This document shows positions 15,080 to 24,757 of a stretch of DNA of 43,160 nucleotides, piece after piece. The stretch comes from Oscillospiraceae bacterium (GTDB lineage Bacteria; Bacillota; Clostridia; Oscillospirales; Oscillospiraceae). The notes beneath the pieces are model-generated. The model was not told where the DNA came from. It did not search any database and was given only the letters and a program-made list of their open reading frames with translations. Every line of letters begins with the position of its first letter. Position 1 is the first letter of the stretch. Location: contig WRMH01000022.1 in assembly GCA_009777235.1 (NCBI GenBank), positions 1 through 43,160 of the forward strand. The letters run 5' to 3'. A program made the translations under genes and the position numbers.

Positions 15080-15172
15080 AGGCAACCTCCTTAAAACCCG
15101 CAAGGAAATTTAACGAAGTATGGCGAAAAAAGCACAGCTAGATTGCCGCGATAGGGTTTTTGGAGGTTGCCT
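15080..15172. repeat. Inverted-repeat element 1 (between mreD and mrdA)
   Basis: Left arm 15080-15099 starts right after the mreD stop: AGGCAACCTCC plus TTAAAACCC. Right arm 15154-15172 is its complement with one bulged base (GGGTTTTT GGAGGTTGCCT). The 54 bases between are not a T-run terminator loop. The right arm ends 20 bases before the PBP2 start, so RNA pairing could influence PBP2 translation. Mobile miniature element, processing site or attenuator are all possible. Confidence 0.7.
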
Positions 15173-15192
15173 CAAGCAGAAAGGGGTAGAAA

Positions 15193-17304
15193 ATGCAAAA
15201 AATATACACACCAGCCCGAATAGGCACAGTATTTGTCATTATATCACTGATACTGACTATCTACGTTTCGGCCCTGTATAATGTGCAGGTCTATCAGCCT
15301 CGTATAAACGCCGACGAAAACCCGCACCGCAGGGTAATTGAAAGGTCATCTACAATTGCCGCCGCCCGGGGCAATATATATGACCGCAACGGTGTATTGC
15401 TTGCGTCCGGCAGGCCGTCGCATGACATAAAACTCGACTGGCACGCGCTGCGGGGTATGCCCGAGGCTAACGACGTTGTGCTCGAACTCATTTACGCGGC
15501 TATGGATGAGGGCTTTTCATATGCCGATACTTTCCCCGTCACACGCGGCGCCCCTTTTGAGTTTCTTTCCGGCATGACTGCGACGCAGAGAAACCGTTTA
15601 GACAGATATTTTGAGTTTCATTCCATAGACCCCGAAATTGAGATTTCCGATTTGCTTTCATGGTTTCGCGACCACTACAAAATAGATTATACTATAGGCA
15701 TATTGGACGCGAGGCTAATAATCGGTGTGCGTTATGAGCTTGAAATCCGCGCCATTGTCGGCTCTATTGTCCCGTATACCTTTGCCGCTGATGTCAGCAC
15801 TGACTTTGTGTCATATATTTCGGAACGCGGCTTGACGGGGGTTTATGTCGAAACCTCGTATTTGCGCGAGTATCACACCAATATAGCCCCGCACGTTTTG
15901 GGCTATATCGGACCCATGACCGCCGAAGAGTACGATTATTACAAAGAGCTTGACTATCCCATGAACGCCCTTGTCGGCAAAACGGGGGTCGAGCGGGCTT
16001 TTGAGGAGTTTTTGCACGGCACGGAAGGTCTTAGGGTAATTAAGCTAAACGAGGAGGGCACCGTTCTTGGCGATGAGGTTATAAAAGAACCCGAGCCCGG
16101 ACAGCATGTGTACTTAACCATAGACTATGGCCTGCAATTGATTGCCGAGCAATCCTTGCGTTCCCAGATAGAGAAAATCAACGCCGATCGCCAAGAGGCA
16201 TATGATCCCGAGTCGGAGGACGAGATGGAGCTTATCCCGGCCGGGGCGGTCGTTGCGTTAAATCTCAATACGGGAGAGGTTCTCGCATCCGTTTCATATC
16301 CCGCTTTTAATCTTTCGACCTTATCCGAAGACTGGACAATGTTAAACACCGACCCGGGACAGCCGATGTACAACCGAGCCACGCAAGGCCAGTATATGCC
16401 GGGCTCCACATTCAAAATGGTAACCGCGCTCGCGGCTTTGCGCAATGTCAGCAACTACAGCCGTTGGACGACTATAGAAGACCAGGGCCGTTATACCAGA
16501 TGGGAGGCTGAAGGCTTTGTCGCTTCCTGCTGGATATTCAACCAACAGCGCGTCACTCACGGTGAGCTCAGTTTAGTAGGGGCGCTCGAATGTTCATGCA
16601 ATTACTATTTTCTCCAGATTACCGACTGGCTTGCGGGCAGTCACGCGGATAACGCCTCAATAATGCTCGCAGAGGCGGCTCTTGAATTTGGGCTTGGCAT
16701 GAAAACCGGTCTGGAAATACCGGAGTTTGAGGGTTATCTCGCCACGAGAGAAACCGCCCGGATAACTGAGGGCAGATTATATTTTACCAATGCCGACGTT
16801 TTGCTTGCCGGATTTGGACAAGGCTTGAGCCGCTTTACGCCCATGCAGCTTGCCAATTACGCGGCAACCATAGGAAACGGCGGGACTCTTTACTCTTTGT
16901 CATTGCTTCGCAGAGTCGTAAGCTCCGACTTTTCCGAAAACATAATGGAAAACGAACCGATAATCCTCAACCAAATCGAAGATACGGATATTATAGAGAT
17001 ATTGCAAGAGGGCATGATGGCAGTTACAACCGGGCGCAGAGGCACGGCCAGAGATACATTTCAAAACTATAGAATACCCGTCGCCGCAAAGACAGGAACC
17101 GTGCAGGTTGAAGGCCGCTCCATGAACGACGGTGTTTTCGTTTGCTACGCTCCTGCCGACAACCCCGAGATAGCTATCGCGATCGTCGTTGAAAAGGGCG
17201 GCTCGGGAGCAAGCATAATGTCCATCGCGAGCATGATTTTTGACCACTACTTTTTGACGGAGAGCTCTTTTCTCGCAGTCCCATACGGTCAGCTCGCCCC
17301 ATAG
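15193..17304 (+). CDS. mrdA: Penicillin-binding protein 2, elongation transpeptidase
   Basis: 703 residues. One N-terminal membrane helix (about 8-30), a pedestal/dimerisation domain (with AARGNIYDRNGVLLASGRP and an insertion typical of Gram-positive PBP2/SpoVD-like class B enzymes), then the transpeptidase domain. Catalytic motifs: S405-T-F-K408 (SxxK), S468-C-N470 (SxN) and K633-T-G. It cross-links peptidoglycan during lateral growth and is the beta-lactam target. AAGGGG lies 6 bases before ATG at 15193. Its position after mreCD supports the elongasome role over a division or sporulation role. Confidence 0.93.
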   Translation: MQKIYTPARIGTVFVIISLILTIYVSALYNVQVYQPRINADENPHRRVIERSSTIAAARGNIYDRNGVLLASGRPSHDIKLDWHALRGMPEANDVVLELIYAAMDEGFSYADTFPVTRGAPFEFLSGMTATQRNRLDRYFEFHSIDPEIEISDLLSWFRDHYKIDYTIGILDARLIIGVRYELEIRAIVGSIVPYTFAADVSTDFVSYISERGLTGVYVETSYLREYHTNIAPHVLGYIGPMTAEEYDYYKELDYPMNALVGKTGVERAFEEFLHGTEGLRVIKLNEEGTVLGDEVIKEPEPGQHVYLTIDYGLQLIAEQSLRSQIEKINADRQEAYDPESEDEMELIPAGAVVALNLNTGEVLASVSYPAFNLSTLSEDWTMLNTDPGQPMYNRATQGQYMPGSTFKMVTALAALRNVSNYSRWTTIEDQGRYTRWEAEGFVASCWIFNQQRVTHGELSLVGALECSCNYYFLQITDWLAGSHADNASIMLAEAALEFGLGMKTGLEIPEFEGYLATRETARITEGRLYFTNADVLLAGFGQGLSRFTPMQLANYAATIGNGGTLYSLSLLRRVVSSDFSENIMENEPIILNQIEDTDIIEILQEGMMAVTTGRRGTARDTFQNYRIPVAAKTGTVQVEGRSMNDGVFVCYAPADNPEIAIAIVVEKGGSGASIMSIASMIFDHYFLTESSFLAVPYGQLAP

Positions 17305-17329
17305 GGTGCGCATTAGTATAGTCATTTAG

Positions 17330-17438
17330 CAAGCGGTCATAAAACTCATTCCGAGAGCGGAGCATGGACGCGGAGCGTCCGATCGTTTGCGCACGGATGA
17401 CGCAATTGATCGGGGAGGAATGGTTTTATGACCGCTTG
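17330..17438. repeat. Inverted-repeat element 2 (between mrdA and uvrA)
   Basis: Arms 17330-17352 (CAAGCGGTCATAAAAC plus TCATTCC) and 17417-17438 pair over 22 bases with one bulge. Inside are a perfect small hairpin GGACGC-GGA-GCGTCC and a second symmetric pair (GATCGTTTGCG / CGCAATTGATC). It is 25 bases after the PBP2 stop and 43 before uvrA. No T-run follows, so it is not an ordinary terminator. Resembles a miniature inverted-repeat element by architecture; no transposase is seen. Confidence 0.7.
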
Positions 17439-17481
17439 TAAGAAAAATTTATACTTACTATGTTAGGAACAGATAAAATGT

Positions 17482-20304
17482 ATGCGTAATACTATATTCA
17501 TCAAAGGCGCGCGCGAAAACAACCTGAAAAACATTGATTTAGAGATTCCCCGTGACAAACTCGTCGTGCTGACAGGCATATCGGGAAGCGGCAAATCCTC
17601 TTTGGCGTTTGATACGATATACGCCGAAGGCCAGCGCCGCTATGTCGAGTCTTTGTCGGCATATGCGCGTCAGTTTTTGGGCCAGATGGAAAAGCCCGAT
17701 GTAGACTATATCGAAGGCTTATCGCCCGCTATCTCCATAGACCAAAAGACGACAAGCCGCAACCCACGATCGACAGTCGGCACAGTCACGGAGATATACG
17801 ACTATTTGCGCCTCTTGTGGGCAAGGGTCGGCTCCGCTCACTGCCACATCTGCGGCAAAGAGATAAAACAGCAGTCGGTAGACCAAATCGTGGACAGCGT
17901 TATGACAATGCCCGAGGGCTCTCGTATTCAAATACTCGCGCCGATCATACGCGCGCGAAAAGGCGAATATCAGAAAGTTTTTGACGACGCCCGGCGCGGC
18001 GGCTATGTCCGCGCACGCGTGGACGGGAGTATCTACGATTTGTCCGAAGAAATAAAGCTCGACAAAAACAAAAAACATGATATTGAAGTAATTATTGACC
18101 GCCTTGTGCTCAAAGAAGATATATCAAAACGCCTCACGGATTCCGTCGAAACCGCGCTCGCCCTCGCCGGGGGGATGCTCATAATCAACCTCATGGGGGA
18201 CGACCGCGATATGCTCTTTTCCCAAAATTACGCGTGTGAAGAATGCGGCGTTTCTATGGAAGAGCTCACACCGCGCCTGTTTTCGTTCAACAACCCATAC
18301 GGCGCATGTCCGAAATGTACGGGCATAGGGACGCAGCTGCGCGTTGACCCGTCCCTCATTATTCCAAACCCGTCTTTATCCATAGATGACGGCGGTATCT
18401 CCGCTTCCGGGTGGGGCAATGTCAAAAACGACGGGATTTCCAAAATGTATTTTGACGCCCTATCTAAAAAGTATAGATTTAAGCTGTCCGTGCCGATAAA
18501 AGACCTCCCGGGCGATGTTATGGATATTATACTCTATGGCACAAAAGGCGAAAAGCTGGATTTATATTACGATCAGCCTCGCGGAAAAGGCATTTTGACC
18601 CAGCCGTTTGAGGGGATCGTGAACAATCTCGAACGCCGGTATAAGGAAACGCAGAGCCTTTCCATGCGGTGGGAGCTTGAAAGCTATATGGCGGAGCATC
18701 CTTGCCCCGATTGCGACGGGCGGCGGCTAAAAAAAGAAGCCCTTGCCGTCACCGTCGGCGGTATAAGCATCGCAACGCTGACGCAGATGTCCATTACAAA
18801 GGCCGCAGATTTTTTAAGCTCGCTTACCCTCAGCGAAAAAGAAGAAATGATAGCCCGCCGCATACTGAAAGAAATACTTGAGCGGCTCGGTTTTCTAAAG
18901 AGCGTTGGGCTTGAATACCTTACGCTCAGCCGCCGGGCGGGTTCGCTGTCGGGCGGTGAAAATCAGCGCATACGCCTTGCCACGCAAATAGGGTCGTCAC
19001 TCATGGGCGTTTTGTATATTTTAGACGAGCCTTCAATCGGCCTGCACCAACGCGACAACATAAAGCTGCTGCGTATGCTAAAGCATTTGCGCGATCTCGG
19101 CAATACCTTGCTTGTCGTCGAACACGACGAAGAAACAATGCTCAGCGCGGACTACATCGTTGATATTGGACCGGGCGCCGGAGCCTGCGGCGGGCAGGTC
19201 GTTTGCGCGGGTACGCCGGACGATATAAAGGCTTGCGCGTCATCAATCACGGGGGGGTATCTGAGCCGTAAAAAGACAATACCCGTCCCTGCCTCGCGCA
19301 GAGCCGGAAACGGTCATGTCCTTATGATAAAAGGCGCGGCGGCAAACAACCTTAAAAACCTTGACGTATCAATCCCGCTCGGCATGATGACCGCCGTCAC
19401 GGGGGTTTCCGGCAGCGGTAAATCTTCGCTCATAAACGAGGTCGTTTATAAAGCGCTTGCGTCTATATTAAACGGGGCAAAAGCGCGTCCGGGCGCTCAC
19501 GGCTCTATTGATGGAATGGAATTTTTGGACAAGGTCATAGATATAAATCAATCGCCGATAGGCCGCACTCCCCGCTCAAACCCCGCGACATACACGGGTG
19601 TTTTCGGAGATATACGCGATTTGTTTGCTCAAACACAAGACGCGCGGGCGCGCGGCTACTCGCCCGGACGTTTTTCGTTCAATGTGCGCGGCGGACGCTG
19701 TGAATCCTGTTCCGGTGACGGCCTGATCAAGATCGAAATGCACTTTTTGCCCGATATATATGTGCCCTGCGACGTCTGCAAGGGCAAACGCTACAACCGT
19801 GAAACGCTCGAGGTGCGCTACAAGGGAAAGAATATTCACGAGGTGCTGAGTATGACCGTGGACGAAGCATTGGATTTCTTTGAAAATCTGCCAAAGATAC
19901 GCCAAAAGCTCACCACCTTGATTGATGTGGGTCTCGGCTACATCAAGCTCGGGCAGCCTTCCACAACCTTATCGGGCGGCGAAGCGCAGCGCGTCAAGCT
20001 CTCTACGGAGCTTAGCCGGCGTTCGACAGGCAATACTTTCTACGTGCTTGACGAGCCGACGACCGGGCTTCATACCGCCGATGTCCACAAGCTGATTGAT
20101 GTGCTCGGCCGCCTGACCGATTGCGGAAACAGCGTGGTCGTCATAGAGCACAATCTGGACGTGATCAAAACCGCCGACCACATCATTGACTTAGGGCCCG
20201 AGGGCGGCGACGCCGGAGGCGAGATATTGTTTGAGGGCACGCCCGAATCCGCCGTCTGCTGCGCGGCAAGCTGCACGGGGGAATATCTAAAGCGCGTGCT
20301 GTGA
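17482..20304 (+). CDS. uvrA: Excinuclease ABC subunit A
   Basis: 940 residues, full length. UvrA is the damage-recognising ATPase of nucleotide excision repair and loads UvrB. First ATP site: [20 protein letters not shown]; second: [19 protein letters not shown]. Signatures [12 protein letters not shown] and [12 protein letters not shown], with Walker [10 protein letters not shown] and LDEPTTGLH. Two Cys4 zinc modules: [10 protein letters not shown]...CPKC and [12 protein letters not shown]...CDVC. The start at 17482 fits the usual ...[15 protein letters not shown] beginning; the only upstream Shine-Dalgarno-like AGGA is 14 bases away, so initiation may be weak. No LexA box was found in the short upstream gap. 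Confidence 0.97.
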   Translation: MRNTIFIKGARENNLKNIDLEIPRDKLVVLTGISGSGKSSLAFDTIYAEGQRRYVESLSAYARQFLGQMEKPDVDYIEGLSPAISIDQKTTSRNPRSTVGTVTEIYDYLRLLWARVGSAHCHICGKEIKQQSVDQIVDSVMTMPEGSRIQILAPIIRARKGEYQKVFDDARRGGYVRARVDGSIYDLSEEIKLDKNKKHDIEVIIDRLVLKEDISKRLTDSVETALALAGGMLIINLMGDDRDMLFSQNYACEECGVSMEELTPRLFSFNNPYGACPKCTGIGTQLRVDPSLIIPNPSLSIDDGGISASGWGNVKNDGISKMYFDALSKKYRFKLSVPIKDLPGDVMDIILYGTKGEKLDLYYDQPRGKGILTQPFEGIVNNLERRYKETQSLSMRWELESYMAEHPCPDCDGRRLKKEALAVTVGGISIATLTQMSITKAADFLSSLTLSEKEEMIARRILKEILERLGFLKSVGLEYLTLSRRAGSLSGGENQRIRLATQIGSSLMGVLYILDEPSIGLHQRDNIKLLRMLKHLRDLGNTLLVVEHDEETMLSADYIVDIGPGAGACGGQVVCAGTPDDIKACASSITGGYLSRKKTIPVPASRRAGNGHVLMIKGAAANNLKNLDVSIPLGMMTAVTGVSGSGKSSLINEVVYKALASILNGAKARPGAHGSIDGMEFLDKVIDINQSPIGRTPRSNPATYTGVFGDIRDLFAQTQDARARGYSPGRFSFNVRGGRCESCSGDGLIKIEMHFLPDIYVPCDVCKGKRYNRETLEVRYKGKNIHEVLSMTVDEALDFFENLPKIRQKLTTLIDVGLGYIKLGQPSTTLSGGEAQRVKLSTELSRRSTGNTFYVLDEPTTGLHTADVHKLIDVLGRLTDCGNSVVVIEHNLDVIKTADHIIDLGPEGGDAGGEILFEGTPESAVCCAASCTGEYLKRVL

Positions 20305-20330
20305 CGGGCTTTGCAGCGTGCTGTGACGGG
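20294..20330 (+). repeat. 15-bp tandem duplication at the uvrA stop
   Basis: GCGTGCTGTGACGGG occurs at 20294-20308 and 20316-20330, spanning and following the uvrA stop codon, just before the convergent valS stop. A short slippage duplication; no T-rich terminator is visible between the two convergent genes. Confidence 0.7.
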
Positions 20331-20331
20331 T

Positions 20332-22716
20332 TTAGCGAGAAACGTACTTAATATCCTTCGCGTGGGTACATGCGGCAAAATCCTTTTCGGTCTCTATAAA
20401 CCACTGCTTAAATTCCGGAGCGCAAGCAATAACGGCTTCTTCGATTTCGGTTTTCATCGAGAGATTGTTTTCGGATTTGTGCTTTCTGACCTCGGCGACC
20501 GCGTCCTTTAGCGTTTCGCCAAATTTGATGATCTCCACGTCAAAATCGGACGGCTTTGGCCACTCGGTCAAGTGGATTGAGGGCAACCCGACAAAATCTT
20601 TAAATCCTTTGAGATAGATATATTCCGTTTCGTGAGGGATATATATGGCATACATCTTGAGAATACAAAGCAAGCAGTAGTAAATTGCATACTGCGCCGA
20701 CTTGCGTTCCTCTTCTCCGTGAATATCCGGCTGATATAAGCGTTCCTTTACGATCTCGATATAGTTATCGCACAGGTCCTTCCAAAACAAATCGTCTACA
20801 ATCTTTCGCGCCAAGCCGACCTCATAGACGTCTAACCATTTTGCGGCGTCCAGAATAGCTTCATTTGTCCGCTCCATGATCCATCTGTCAACGGGCAGGA
20901 TATGCGCGGGTTGGTATGCGGCGTCAAAATCGCGCAGGTGCGACAAAACAAACTTTGAGGAGTTCCAAAGTTTTGTGATAAGACGCTTTGAGGAATCTTG
21001 CATATCTTGTATATCAAAGTACATATCCGTTCCAAGCCGCGCATTGGCCGCCCAATAGCGTATGGCATCGGCGGAATATTCGGCGATCAGCTCTTGCGGG
21101 GAGAGCTTTGCGTTGGATTTTGACTTGCTTATTTTCTCGCCGGGCTTTGCAAGGACAAACCCGCAAATCATAGCATCAAACCAAGGTATTTCCCCTGTGT
21201 GGTAAAGGCTTTTTACAATAGTATAAAACGCCCAAGTACGGATAATTTCGTGCGCTTGCGTCCTCATGCTCATCGGTAAAAAGCCGTCCTCGATCCCAAA
21301 ACGCGCGGCTGTATCTAAATTTAACTGCGGAGTAACGGAAGAAGTCGCCCAAGTGTCGAGAACTGCTTTTTCGGGAACAAATTCTTTGCAGCCGCATTCG
21401 CAGATACCGGAATATTCCATTTCCAAAGGGTTGACGGGCAATTGCTCATAGGCCGCAAAAGCCGGTTTCGCGCAATTTTTGCAATACCAAACCGGAATCG
21501 GTATGCCAAAGTACCGTTGACGTGAAATGCACCAGTCCCATTTTAGGTTTTCGACCCAATTGATATATCTGTTTTTCATCTGCGCCGGATACCATTTTAT
21601 TTTATCGCTCGCCGCGAGCAGCTCGTCTCGGCGGCTGAGCACGTCAATATACCACTGCTGCGAATAAATAATTTCAACCTCGGTGCCACAGCGTTCGTGA
21701 ACTGACACGATATGCGTAAGCTGCTCTGATTTTATTAAAAGCCCTTTTTCCTCCAAGAGCCGAACAATCTCTTTTCGCGCGGCTTTTATGCGAAGACCCG
21801 AAACAAAAGGCACATCGGCCGCAATAGTGCCGTCGGGCAAGACGACTTTTTTATATGTAAGGTTATGCTGCTGTGTCCATTCGACGTCCGTTGTGTCGCC
21901 AAACGTGGCGCACATTACCGCTCCGGTTCCTTTGTCAATGGCAACCTTTTCATCAGTAAGGAGCGGCACTTCAAAGTCATAAAGCGGCACCTTTACCATT
22001 TTTCCGACCAATCCGGCATAACGGTCGTCATCGGGATTAACAAAAACGCTGACCACACCATAAAGCAGCTCCGGCCGCGTTGTCGCGATTTCCAAAACCT
22101 TGCCCTCGACGCTGAACGGGATGTAATGAAAATGCGAGTCAATATCTTTTGAATCCATTTCCGCTTGAGCTATTGATGTTTGACATTCGGTGCACCAAAG
22201 CACGGGCGATTCTTTAATGTACGCGTGTCCGGCCTCAGAGAGTTCAAGAAAAGATTTTTGAGAGATTTTTTGGGTATTGGCGCTGCAAGTGGAATACTGC
22301 AAATTCCAGTCACACGAGAAGCCCATAGACTTCCACAGCAGCATAAACTCCGCTTCGTAGCGCTGCGTTATCTCTATACATTTATCGCAAAATTCGCTTC
22401 GCGAAATGTCGCAAGCCTTGATCCCCGTCTCTCTTTCAACAAGTCTTTCCGACGGAAGCCCGTTATCATCAAATCCAAACGGATAAAAAACATTATAGCC
22501 GCGCATACGACGGTAACGCGCAATCATTTCCGCCTGCGTATAACTGAAAATGTGTCCTATGTGCAAGCTCCCGCTCACTGTTGGCGGCGGGGTGTCAATG
22601 GAGTAAAACGGGCGCGACTTGTCAGGGGCATAGTCGTATATCTTGTTGTCGTCCCAATATTTTTGCATTTCTTTTTCGACGGTCAGGCCATCGTAGCGTT
22701 TCTCAAATTCTTCCAA
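20332..22716 (-). CDS. valS: Valyl-tRNA synthetase
   Basis: About 794 residues from TTG at 22716, chosen because GAGG lies 8 bases upstream and the following LEEFEKRYDGLTVEKEMQ is the expected N-terminus; the longer frame from 22824 has no start signal. Class I motifs: GSLHIGHIFSYT (HIGH) and EKISKSKSNA (KMSKS). The editing domain includes LEIATTRPELLYGVVSVFV. The compact size and FYPFGFDDNGLPSERL, instead of the longer bacterial form, recall the archaeal/rickettsial-type ValS found in some bacteria. It charges tRNA-Val and lies convergent with uvrA. No T-box leader was recognised in the upstream region shared with pepF. Confidence 0.95.
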   Translation of the reverse strand: MEEFEKRYDGLTVEKEMQKYWDDNKIYDYAPDKSRPFYSIDTPPPTVSGSLHIGHIFSYTQAEMIARYRRMRGYNVFYPFGFDDNGLPSERLVERETGIKACDISRSEFCDKCIEITQRYEAEFMLLWKSMGFSCDWNLQYSTCSANTQKISQKSFLELSEAGHAYIKESPVLWCTECQTSIAQAEMDSKDIDSHFHYIPFSVEGKVLEIATTRPELLYGVVSVFVNPDDDRYAGLVGKMVKVPLYDFEVPLLTDEKVAIDKGTGAVMCATFGDTTDVEWTQQHNLTYKKVVLPDGTIAADVPFVSGLRIKAARKEIVRLLEEKGLLIKSEQLTHIVSVHERCGTEVEIIYSQQWYIDVLSRRDELLAASDKIKWYPAQMKNRYINWVENLKWDWCISRQRYFGIPIPVWYCKNCAKPAFAAYEQLPVNPLEMEYSGICECGCKEFVPEKAVLDTWATSSVTPQLNLDTAARFGIEDGFLPMSMRTQAHEIIRTWAFYTIVKSLYHTGEIPWFDAMICGFVLAKPGEKISKSKSNAKLSPQELIAEYSADAIRYWAANARLGTDMYFDIQDMQDSSKRLITKLWNSSKFVLSHLRDFDAAYQPAHILPVDRWIMERTNEAILDAAKWLDVYEVGLARKIVDDLFWKDLCDNYIEIVKERLYQPDIHGEEERKSAQYAIYYCLLCILKMYAIYIPHETEYIYLKGFKDFVGLPSIHLTEWPKPSDFDVEIIKFGETLKDAVAEVRKHKSENNLSMKTEIEEAVIACAPEFKQWFIETEKDFAACTHAKDIKYVSR

Positions 22717-22920
22717 TTTTATATCCTCTGTATTTTTATTCCTTATGGGTTTTCTCCTGCCATATTCTGCGAAAGAAAATCCGATAGGTAGTATATCATA
22801 TTCGCTCGGCGAATGATATAACATATCGGAAACATTGCTTGTATTTTCGTCTCAAATAAGGTATTTTATATAAAGCGCGGCGGGCGGACTATTGTCTATC
22901 TAAGAGTGAGAAAGGATTTT

Positions 22921-24630
22921 ATGAACATGAAATTTTCAAAAATGCCGTATGCGCGGCCCGATACTGAGAACATTTTTAAAAAATGCGGCGCGCTTGCGCA
23001 AGGAGTGCGAAACGCTGACAGCACGACGGAAATATTAAAGCTGCACAAAGAGTTTAGCGTCATATACAATGACATCTTCACATTATATGCTATATGCTAT
23101 ATACGCCACAAGATAAACACAAAGGATGCGTACTATGACAAGGAAAACGACTTTTTTGATGAAATTTTCCCGCTTTTTACCAAAGCGAGCGTTGATTTTT
23201 ATAAGGAAATGGTAAACTCTCCCCTGCGCGGTGAGCTTGAAAAGGTGTTGGGCGAATTATGGTTTGTCAATGCCGAAATGAAGCTCAAAGGGTTTGATGA
23301 AAAGATTATCGAAGAGATGCAAAAGATAAACGAGCTTTCGAGCAAATACAGCAAGCTCCTTGCCTCCGCGAGCTTAGATTTTGACGGCAAAAAAGTAAAT
23401 CTCTCACAGCTGGCGGCATACCAGGTATCGCCCGACAGAAATGTCCGCAAAGCCGCTCACGCCAAACGAACGGAATTTTTCTTAGAAAACGCAAAGGAGC
23501 TTGACGAGAAGTTTGACGAGCTTGTCCGGCTGCGCGATAAAATGGCAAGAAAACTTGGATTTTCGAGCTTTGTCGAACATGGGTATATAAATATGAGCCG
23601 AAACAGCTATTCTCCGGCGGATGTAAAGCTGTTTCGCGACGGAGTTAAAAAATCTCTCGTGCCTTTCCTCTCTCAGATGCACGAGCAAAGGCAAAAGGAT
23701 TTGGATGCAGATAAGCTAAAATTTTATGACGAGGGGATTTATTTCAAAGACGGCAATCCAAAGCCTCACGGCACACCCGAAGAAATGTTTGCCGCCGGAA
23801 AGAAGATGTATGATGAGCTATCGCCGGAGACTAAAGAGTTCTTTGACTTTATGCTGGAAAACGAGCTTTTTGACGTGCTCGCAAAAGAGGGCAAAGCTGG
23901 CGGCGGATTTTGCGCGGATATACCAAATTATAACGCTCCTTTCATTTTTGCGAACTTCAACGGAACAAGCGGCGACGTGGACGTGCTTACGCACGAGTGC
24001 GGCCACGCGCTAAAGTCCTATCTTTCCGGCGATATTGAGATTTTTGAATACAAAGAGTGTACATATGATATAGCGGAGATACATTCGATGGCTATGGAGT
24101 TTTTTACGGCGGATTGGATGCGGCTGTTTTTTGGAAAAAGCTCTGATCGGTTTTTGTATATGCAGCTGGCGGATTCTCTGGCGTTTATCCCATATGGCTG
24201 CATGGTAGATGAGTTTCAGCATATTGTTTATGACAATCCCAAAATGTCGCCCGACGAGCGCAAGGCGGCGTGGCAAAAATTAGAGCTTGAATATAAGCCG
24301 CACCTTGACTATGACGGCGATCTGTTTTTTGGCAAGGGCGGCGCTTGGCAGCGTCAGGCGCATATATACGAACTTCCGTTTTACTACATTGACTACTGCC
24401 TTGCGCAGATTTGCGCCATTTCATACAGGATATGGATGGAAAAAGACCGCAAAGCGGCTTGGAAGAGCTATTTGGAGCTGACGAAAAAAGCGGGCACGCT
24501 GAGGTTTACCGATGTTATTGCCGAAGCGGGGCTAAAATCTCCGTTTGAACCGGCCTGCATGGAAGAGATAGTCAAGGGCGCGTCAGAGCTGCTGGAAAAA
24601 TTAAAGAAGCGGGCGATGGGTGACGCGTGA
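22921..24630 (+). CDS. pepF: M3 family oligoendopeptidase F
   Basis: About 569 residues. The zinc site LTHECGHALKSY (HExxH) is in the C-terminal half, followed by the distal Glu region DIAEIHSMAMEFF, as in thimet-type M3 enzymes. The N-terminal half is the usual helical lobe. It degrades short peptides in the cytoplasm. AAAGGA precedes ATG at 22921; a second ATG two codons later (22927) has better spacing and may be used instead. It diverges from valS. Its stop codon directly borders inverted-repeat element 3. Confidence 0.92.
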   Translation: MNMKFSKMPYARPDTENIFKKCGALAQGVRNADSTTEILKLHKEFSVIYNDIFTLYAICYIRHKINTKDAYYDKENDFFDEIFPLFTKASVDFYKEMVNSPLRGELEKVLGELWFVNAEMKLKGFDEKIIEEMQKINELSSKYSKLLASASLDFDGKKVNLSQLAAYQVSPDRNVRKAAHAKRTEFFLENAKELDEKFDELVRLRDKMARKLGFSSFVEHGYINMSRNSYSPADVKLFRDGVKKSLVPFLSQMHEQRQKDLDADKLKFYDEGIYFKDGNPKPHGTPEEMFAAGKKMYDELSPETKEFFDFMLENELFDVLAKEGKAGGGFCADIPNYNAPFIFANFNGTSGDVDVLTHECGHALKSYLSGDIEIFEYKECTYDIAEIHSMAMEFFTADWMRLFFGKSSDRFLYMQLADSLAFIPYGCMVDEFQHIVYDNPKMSPDERKAAWQKLELEYKPHLDYDGDLFFGKGGAWQRQAHIYELPFYYIDYCLAQICAISYRIWMEKDRKAAWKSYLELTKKAGTLRFTDVIAEAGLKSPFEPACMEEIVKGASELLEKLKKRAMGDA

Positions 24631-24631
24631 T

Positions 24632-24732
24632 GTTTTTAACAAAATCAGTTGGAGCTTGTGCTCACCACTGATTTCGTCTATAATGTAACTCACCGCTTAC
24701 AGAAGCGGGAGACTTGTGATTTTGTTAAAAAC
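24632..24732. repeat. Inverted-repeat element 3 (between pepF and the MFS gene)
   Basis: Perfect 16-base arms GTTTTTAACAAAATCA (24632-24647) and its complement at 24717-24732. Inside are hairpin ATCAGT...ACTGAT with GAGC-TTGT-GCTC, and hairpin CCGCTT-ACA-GAAGCGG. The left arm begins one base after the pepF stop. A promoter-like pair lies within it. The arms have no sequence relation to elements 1 and 2, but the architecture and placement are the same. Confidence 0.75.
24656..24684 (+). promoter_or_regulatory. Possible promoter inside inverted-repeat element 3
   Basis: TTGTGC (24656-24661), 17 bases, TATAAT (24679-24684). The -10 is perfect, the -35 weak. It would drive the MFS gene and make a leader that starts with hairpin B and the right arm. 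Confidence 0.45.
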
Positions 24733-24757
24733 TAAAAGCGTCATGGAGGGTACAATT

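Noticed and set aside
22180..22791. Plus-strand frame of 203 codons
   Set aside because: Antisense to valS, basic composition and no start signal.
22717..22920. T-box leader for valS
   Set aside because: No T-box TGG-type sequence or specifier stem was recognised in the short region shared with pepF.
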